NCBI GenBank assembly: GCA_014526335.1
Contig: JACTAT010000038.1
Location: 2,498,032 to 2,562,031 of the forward strand
Reading direction: 5' to 3'
DNA from: Chrysaora quinquecirrha
Taxonomy: Eukaryota; Cnidaria; Scyphozoa; Semaeostomeae; Pelagiidae
Length of the DNA stretch: 64,000 nucleotides
Shown one piece after another: positions 42,601-51,600 of the stretch; the first letter of the stretch is position 1, and each line of letters opens with the position of its first letter. Position numbers and translations under genes: made by a program. Under the pieces are notes generated by a model. It worked only from the letters and a program-made list of their open reading frames with translations, was not told the origin of the DNA and did no database searches.

Positions 42601-45600
42601 AACAATTGCTGCCTTTACTTCATTATTTGCAGTGTAAAATCCAATATCGTTTTTCTTCAACAAAGCTTGGAATTCTTTGTTTATAAACTCGCTGCCTTTG
42701 TCGGATCGTACCTTTTTAGGTTTTCTTTCGGATAAAATTTCTTTAAACGCATTGACAATTTCTTTTGCAGTTTTTCTTTTTAGAGGCTTTACCCATGCAT
42801 ATTTGCTAAAAGTATCAATACAGCACAAGAGGAATGTAATGTTGTCGTTTTCTTTTTTCAAATGCGTCATATCAACAAGATCACATTCCCACAAATAGTC
42901 AATGTTATTGGTTAGTATCCGCTCCCGTTTAAAGTTCTTCCTACTTGGTTTGTGCAGCGAATAGGCAAGACTAGTTTTACTCCATTCTTCAACATCTTTC
43001 CTTTTCAAATTAGGAATTACTTTTTTGAATTCCCTATACGCTTTATCTAAACCCCCGAGAGAACCCGGAACAGAAGGATCAGAATATAACTTTTCTAAAC
43101 TCATAATAAATCAATTAACAATTCTAACAATTTAACATTTGTACACTTTTTTCTTCGTCGCTTTCTTTTCTTGCACTTTCTTCCTTTATTTATAACCTTT
43201 TTAGGCTTTTTCTTCACTGGTTCATCATCAGATTTGCTTGGCTCCATGACTATCTTTTCAAAAGAATCCATTTTACTGTCCTATAGAATTGTTGATCTCT
43301 ATTTATAACCTTTTCTAGACTTGTACACCACTAAAGGAGCTTCATTAGGGAAAATATTAGTGCGAAATCTCATATCTTCTCCAATCGATTGTGTGAAATC
43401 ACAAAGTAAGTAGCCGTACATTCTTGCTGTTGCATCATTGTAAATGTCAAGGAATGTTTTTGGAGATGAGGGCATAATTTGTCGTGCAAGAAATCTAATT
43501 TGACTTCTATCTCGAGGATTCTTGAAAAGAACTTGATACTGAGTATTGAGAGCTAAATTTCTCATTTCTGTTCCTCTTGGAAAAGGGTTTTGCATCATAA
43601 CAATTACATTGATGTTTAGATGAGATCTTCCTTTTGTGAACAATTTTCCCAAATCTTTAAAGTTGGCAATTTCATGCATTAAATCATCGACAACAATAGT
43701 TAATCTTTTGTTCGATCTTTCGATTTCTTCGTACAAGTTTTCAGGTAGCTCAGTAATAAATCTACAATTCCCGTTAAAACTTTTTTTAACGCGCTCAAAC
43801 AATTCCGGTTGATTTGTTCCCGAGATCCACATAAGATTGGGATATTGTCTGCCATTATCAATTATATTGTTATAATTTTTCAACAGATTTTCTACCCAAG
43901 TCGTTTTACCGCTTCCGCTTACTCCAGATAAAATCAAAGAAAAAGGTGCTTTAAATCTCAAATCATAACTCATATTTATAACAAATTTTAAACATCTCAT
44001 ACAACAGGTAACATCTATTTATAACAAATTCTTTACATCTAGCTACAACATTGAACTAATATCTATAACATCAAACTAATATCTATAACATGGAAATACT
44101 GTTTATAACATCAAACTAATGTTCACTAATTTTAAACATCTCATGAATAACAACGTTCAGTCTAGGCAAATGCCATGATTAAATTGTTTATTATTCTGCT
44201 CAATATTTGCAACAGATACATCGATGTGAAGAGACTTGGATGAGATAATTCATCATGCAGATTTTCAACTCTGAATTTGATTGTTTGATTCAGTCGACCA
44301 TTCTTCTTCTTCAGCTCATCAAACATTGATTTCTTAAACGATTCTTTCCCTTCAGCCAGCATGTCGGAGTTGACATAACTAATGTGAAATGTTAGAAATC
44401 TAAAAGCATTATGTATCATGCAATCTTGCTTGTGACCAGTAGCATCAATTTGTTTTGCCCACATCTCTGTAGTTGTGCATTTTTCACAATACTCTTTTGC
44501 TTTGTTGAAAATGTATTTCAGGAGAAGTTCGGCATATGCTTCTTGCACTTGAACATCAATCTTTGTCGAATCTTCTTCTTCTTCTTGTTTCTTTTTCTTC
44601 TTTTGAATCTGCTCATCATCACTCGCTGGTCTTTTCCGGGATGGTTGTGGAAGCATTTTCAGGTCAGCAACCTTTTCATATAATGCTTTCAGCATTTCTT
44701 CTTTCAGATTTATTCCCGTCTTTGATGGCTTCTCATTCTTCCATCTTCGGATTCCAAGACAGAGTCGTAGAGGGAAATCACCATTTTTCTGCAAATAGAT
44801 TTCCAGCTTATCCTCATACGCTTCTTCTTTGCTCAAAACTTCAGTGTATAGTGTTAGAAACTGTGTGATTCTGCCAAAGTACTGCTTTGATTGAATGTGT
44901 GCTTTGTTCTTCTCAAACAGACTTTCAGCATCTTCTCCGCGGAACTGGAATTGATCGTTTATGTTTTCAGCAACTATTTCCAAGAGACGAGTCAGTGCTG
45001 CATGAGAAATAGCCATTGATCTTACAGATGCCCCTTTTAGGTATCTTTCAGCACAGCCATTGTATCTTGCAACTGCTGCTGTTGTATCTTTCACCACTAA
45101 CAACCATTTGTTAGAACCGGGTTGAACAGCAAATGATGACTTGATTAGGTCCTCTTCATCTCTAAGTTCATAAATTGTAGCCATGACTCTTTAGTGATTT
45201 TTTAAGCTCCGCACTCTACGACGACTTGTTACAACTGAACTGATTTGATTTTACGCATCGGTTTTATAGTTTGATCGAACGTGACGTTCGAATTATTAAC
45301 CAATCAGATTGCAGGATTTCTCGTTTCTAGAATCTTGTGGAACTTTCTGGAAACTTCTGGAAAATTCCAACCAGTCAGATTGCAGGATTATTACGTCATT
45401 TTAGGAACATTCTGGAAAGTTCTGGAATGGAACTTTCTGGAAAGTTCTAGTTACTCAGATTGTTGGATTATTACGTCATTTTTTGAAAATCAGATTAGCG
45501 AATTTTTCTCTTCTTTCGTCTATGTTTTCTGGTTGTTTTCCTACCACCATTAAGTCGCTTTCTACGCTTTCTTCTCACACCGCCGCCAGCTAATTTTCTT

Positions 45601-48600
45601 AAACCAGTCTCAACACCTAAACCAGTTGCAGCTATGGCACCGCCTTTTGCAGCTGCTTTTGCTCCTTTTAACGCGAATTTCTTTACGGCTTGTTTGCTAA
45701 TATTTCTAGTCACTGCTCTTCCTCCTTGCTTAATTGCTTGTCTAACTGCTGCTCGCGCTAATGCGGACCCCATCTTTCTAGAATTTTCTAATGTTGACTT
45801 CCTTTTATAACCACCTCCCATCAACTCGGTTGCTTCCTGTCCACCATCATTTTTTAACATATCATCAATAATCATTGAAGCAATAATAGTTCCTGCTAGT
45901 GATGCCATTATTTGAAATCGGATTTTTTAGCATATGCGAATTTATCTAGCGTTTTCTTTGGTACCCCCGCAGCTCTCCAGACTTCTCTAGGGATAAATTG
46001 TAAAGGTTTATCTTTTTTCCACCCCTTTTTCCTAATTGTCGGTTTCAATTCGCGCTGTAAGCCTGGTAATGGTGTAATGCCAATCGCTGTTTTGACGATC
46101 CAATTTTGTAGGTTTTTAAAAAGACCTTTACCTCTAATTCTCTTTATGCGTCGTCGCTTTGTACGCTGTTTCTTTCTATCCTGCCTCTTACGCTTACCCA
46201 TCTTTAATTACTAGGTGCATGCATTGTATTTATAAGAGATTTGAGATGACTTAGGTATTCATAACTGTTTTATTTCTCTAAGCGAGCTGGTGGTAGTCTT
46301 TTACCAATACATCCAGTCCAACGCTTATGCTTACAATATCCTCTGATAAATCCGTAAGATGTATTACTTAATACGGATAATATAAATGTCAGTAAGAGTA
46401 AAATAAGACGCATTTTTGCTATGACTAACTGAATCTTCTAGAAACTACATCTCTTTTATACTATTTTTAAGCTGGAAAAAGTATAGATTACTAAGATATT
46501 CTTGTAAACTTTTATCAGATTTTCTTAAAGCCTTTATATACTTTTCTTGATCTTCCCATATTACACATTTATTAGACAGGAAACAATACAAGAGTTTCGC
46601 CAGTCTACCATTACCATCTGGAAAAGGATGTATTTGTAAAAACTTTCGCAGAAATTCATGAGGTTGAATAGTTCTATCATCTAAGAGTTTAGCAAGTTCT
46701 TTCTCAATATCTTCAGGTTTACAATATTCAAAGTATTCTTCATTGAAACATGTTATTCGAGGGTTTTGCGCAAATTCGCCATAGTTTTCATATATGATAA
46801 AGGAATGCGCTTCTTTTATTATACTAATTGTTAATCGATTGGTATATTCTCTAATAGTTTTCAAATAGATAGAGGCATCATGTAAATCACCAACTTCATT
46901 TTCTGTCTCGTTAATTGAATTTAACATTTTAAAAGCCGTAGGTTGAAGCAAAATAAAAACAACAAACTCAACGGTTTTGTGTGTTTCTACAAGCCTTTAA
47001 AGAAACCTTGGAAACAAGACGTTCAACCAATCAAATCGCTGTAAGTTGGAAACATGATCAATCAACCAATCAGATCGCTGTAAACTAGACCTAGTCTTCT
47101 TCAGCACTTTCTAGAAACAAGAGTTTTAACCAATCAAATCGTTGTAAACTAGACCTAGTCTTCTTCATAGAAACCTTAGAAACAAGAGTTTCAACCAATC
47201 AAATCGCTGTAAGTTGGAACCACGGTCAATCAACCAATCAGATCTATCCTTCTTCAGAAAGTCATTCAAAAACGAGGCGTCACGTGACGAGGATTTTATC
47301 GCGGGAAAAATTAGAATTGGCGTCACGTCAGCAAATGCAAACAGTCTTGGAAAATTTTTTCTCAAAGTCGGTGAGTGCTTTTAGCTTTTCTCTACTTTTT
47401 CTCAGAAAAGTGTTAGAAATACAGTTTTCTTAACATTTAAACTTGTAATAAATGTTTCTTGCTTATTTAAGGATGTTTTATTTTTATTTATCTGACCAAA
47501 ACTTGTTGAAAAAGCCGTGAAACTTATGAAGCTTCGAGACCCGACCGGGCCTAAGAATCTTGGCTTCAATTCTTCGTTTCAACTCTTACTTTTTTCATAG
47601 AAATGTAGTTTTCTTATCATTTAAACTTATAATAAATGTTTCTTGCTTATTTAAGGATGTTTTATTTTTATTTACCCGACGAAAACTTATTCTAAAACCC
47701 GTGAAACTTAGGAAGCTTCGAGACCCGACCGGGCCTAAGAATCTTGGCTTCAATTCTTCGTTTCAACTCTTACTTTTTCATAGAAATGTAGTTTTCTTAC
47801 CATTTAAACTTATAATAAATGTTTCTTGCTTATTTAAGGATGTTTTATTTTTATTTATCTGACCAAAACTTGTTGAAAAAGCCGTGAAACTTATGAAGCT
47901 TCGAGGCCCGACCGGGCCTAAGAATCTTGACTTCAATTCTTCGTTTCAATTATTTCAACTAAATTTCTGATTCTTTATTTTTTAGTTGTGCATAGAAGAA
48001 ATAAGGTATGTATTTTTATTACATAGTTTTATTACATAGTTTTATGTGAACACTCGAATCATTCAATTTCATAAAACTACCAAGATTAATTAATGTTCAT
48101 CATTCTTATCGTTTAATTAACACCACCTCTCTCAGACTCGAAAGGCTATTGACGAATGCTCTGGCCAATGTCATGAGAGACTGTGTTGAGCCCTCCGTGC
48201 AGCGCAGGATTAGTAGACCGTTCGTTACAACAGCCGTTTGGTGAGTTTCAGAACAGGTGGTTGAAGACTTTTCCATGCACGAGAAATTCTTGAACCCGGG
48301 AGACCCTTGGTAGACAGGTAATGCTGCTCATCAAGGCCCCGTTAAGTTCGTGTTTTATTATTCGATCTTTTTGATGAACTAGGATAGTAAACATGCTTTG
48401 AACCACCCCTATTAATTTCAGCAATTTTTTAACGTCTTTTATTCCACCTTGTTTTTCTAGAATGAGTCGTATTGCACTTATGGATATCGAATATATCCAA
48501 ACAACAGACGTTATAACTGTGGAGCAAGACCACAAGCAATGTCGAAGAAAGATAGCAATATTGCTAGATGACGGGATAACGAGTTTTGTACGAGAGTATA

Positions 48601-51600
48601 AACCTTGTATTGAGGAAGAAAAACTGCAACCTAAATGGCAAAGAACATATACATGATGTTTTAAAAAGATTCACGGCCTAAAATATGAGCCAGCTGGAGC
48701 GGCCCTGGACTGTAAGGAATCACCATCTATAATTAAAGACATCCTAGAATGGAACGATGTCCGAATTGTATACTACAAAGGTGGACACGTCGAGCGAGAT
48801 CTTTGTCGGCGAATTGGGATGGCTAGCCAAAATATTGAAGAATTTGGGGCGCCAAAGGCCACATCGCATGATCCACTGGAAGAACTACAAGAACATTATA
48901 AATTTTTAAAAGGTAAAAATTTGATATAATTAGTTTTAATCTTATAGTTCTATCTAATGTTCTTGTAGTTCTTTTAGAGGGTTGTGTGTATGTTGCCTCG
49001 GCGTCTTAAATTCTTTATTTAGGTTGACCATCCCGATTCGTCGACAAAAATCTCGTTCAACTTGTCCACCTTTAAAAACACTGACTCGATCCCGTTCCAT
49101 GCTAGGATGTCTTTTATTATTTAAACTGAATAGATGCATTAAAATGCTGCTCCAGTTGGCCCATATTCTAGGTTGTGAATAAAAATAATCATCGTCTAAT
49201 TACCAGCTTGTCCTCTCCATTGTTCAACAGAATCGTGATTTTCATATACAATATAGACTAGATTTCTAGATTTCCCTTGCAATTTAGACTCCAAAAATAT
49301 AGCCCCGGTTCTCGTCAAATAGACCATTTGTTAATTTTTGGAATTTGGTTGAACAAGTTTCAGCTTTATATGTTTTTCCAACTGATACAATATTTCTGGA
49401 AAACACTTGCCCCAGTTCTCTTCTGTGTATTGAAATGAAAGATACCGCCACTCCGAAGTCTTTAGGCAGTGATTACAAGTCATTGTTGTCGAGACGCAAG
49501 TATCGCAACTTCGTAAGCCGTTTTCCAAAATCATTTGAAACGTCAGTAAATTTATTACTTGTTTCAGCTTTATATGTTTTTCCAGCTGATACAATATTTC
49601 TGAACAACACTTGCATCAGTTCTCTTCTGGGTATTGAAATGAAAGATATGGTCAGATAGCGTTCGATGGTCAGGAGTGACGGGTGGTGTTGAATGGGTGA
49701 GTTCTTAGTAGGTGTTCCGTCGTTAACGCTATCTGTAGGTAGACCTCTGATTCTGTCTCTTCTCTATCGGTGTTCCATTGGTGCTCTGATAGCATGCCTT
49801 CATGTTATTAAACATGAATGTTTCTTTCCATACCATCTTCATTTAAAATGAATTGGTATTAGCTTTGGTGTTGACTTAAACTTTTTTCCATCGAAAAGTT
49901 CTTCGTGAGCGTTCTTTTGATATCTAGATAATATGTCTTCTTGATGATAATCGTTTCTTGTCCCAGTTCTCTTCTAGGTATTGAAATGAAAGATACCGCC
50001 AGATAGCGTTCGATGGTCAGGAGTGACGGGTGGTGTCGAATGGGCGAGTTGTTAGTAGGTGTTCCATCGCTAACGCTATCTGAGGGTAGACCCCTGATTC
50101 TGTCTCTTCTCTATCGGTGTTCCATTGGTGCTCTGATAGCATGCCTTCATGTTATTAAACATGAATGTTTCTTTCCTTACCATCTTCATTTAAAATGAAT
50201 TGGTATTAGCTTTGGTGTTGACTTAAACTTTTTTCCATCGAAAAGTTCTTCGTGAGCGTTCTTTTGATATCTAGATAATATGTCTTCTTGATGATAATCG
50301 TTTCTTGTCCCAGTTCTCTTCTAGGTATTGAAATGAAAGATACCGCCAGATAGCGTTCGATGGTCAGGAGTGACGGGTGGTGTCGAATGGGCGAGTTGTT
50401 AGTAGGTGTTCCATCGCTAACGCTATCTGAGGGTAGACCTCTGATTCTGTCTCTTCTCTATCGGTGTTCCATTGGTGTTCATCGGTGTTTCATTGATATT
50501 AATCGTTTCTTGCACGAGTTCTCTTCTGGATATTAAAATGAAAGATAGCGTTCGATGGTTAGGAGTGGTGGGTGGTGTTGAATGGGTGAGTTGCTAGTAG
50601 GTGTTCCATCGCTAACGCTATCTGAGGGTAGACCTCTGATTCTGCCTCTTCTCTCGGTGTTCCATTGGTGTTCTGATAGCATGCCTTCTTGATATTAATC
50701 GTTTCTTGCACGAGTTCTCTTCTGGATATTAAAATGAAAGATAGCGTTCGATGGTCAGGAGTGGTGGGTGGTGTTGAATGGGTGAGTTCTTAGTAGGTGT
50801 TCCATCGCTAACGCTATCTGAGGGTAGACCTCTGATTCTGTCTCTTCTCTATCGGTGTTCCATTGGTGCTCTGATAGCATGCCTTCATGTTATTAAACAT
50901 GAATGTTTCTTTCCTTACCATCTTCATTTAAAATGAATTGGTATTAGCTTTGGTGTTGACTTAAACTTTTTTCCATCGAAAAGTTCTTCGTGAGCGTTCT
51001 TTTGATATCTAGATAATATGTCTTCTTGATGATAATCGTTTCTTGTCCCAGTTCTCTTCTAGGTATTGAAATGAAAGATACCGCCAGATAGCGTTCGATG
51101 GTCAGGAGTGACGGGTGGTGTCGAATGGGCGAGTTGTTAGTAGGTGTTCCGTCGTTAACGCTATCTGAGGGTAGACCTCTGATTCTGCCTTTTATTCCTG
51201 GAGACACAAGTGACTTTACCTGCAAAGTACTTACTGAGTTGAAGTTATAGTGTTATAGCTTTTCTTAGGTAGTTTTTAATGAAAATCAGTTTCAAGGAAG
51301 ACCATTTTCTAAGTCCTCTTTAACATCATCTTCGCCAACCCTATTGTAAAGAGTTGCTTCTTGGTTATCATCGTCACTGTCTTTATCACTAGATTCATAA
51401 AATCATCTTCAGCATCACTGTCATCATTCAAATCAAAAAACAAAGATGATGCAATTTCCATTGCTTCTTGTTCCATTACTACTTCCGTTTTTGCTTCTTG
51501 GTTATCATAACCCATGCCTGCATCTTCACTCGTCAATAACTTTTGGTTTACATTTGCCAGCTGACTTTCTGTTTCATCGGATTCCTCAAGATCTTCGTTT

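Noticed and set aside
43974..44000. ATPase start at the upstream ATG (44000)
   Set aside because: It lies before the transcription start predicted from the TATAAATAG box; the ATG at 43973 fits the family length.
49640..51190. CRISPR-like or spacer-acquisition array because it holds POLB fragments
   Set aside because: The POLB fragment is the same in each long unit and is simply part of the duplicated repeat; no distinct spacers.
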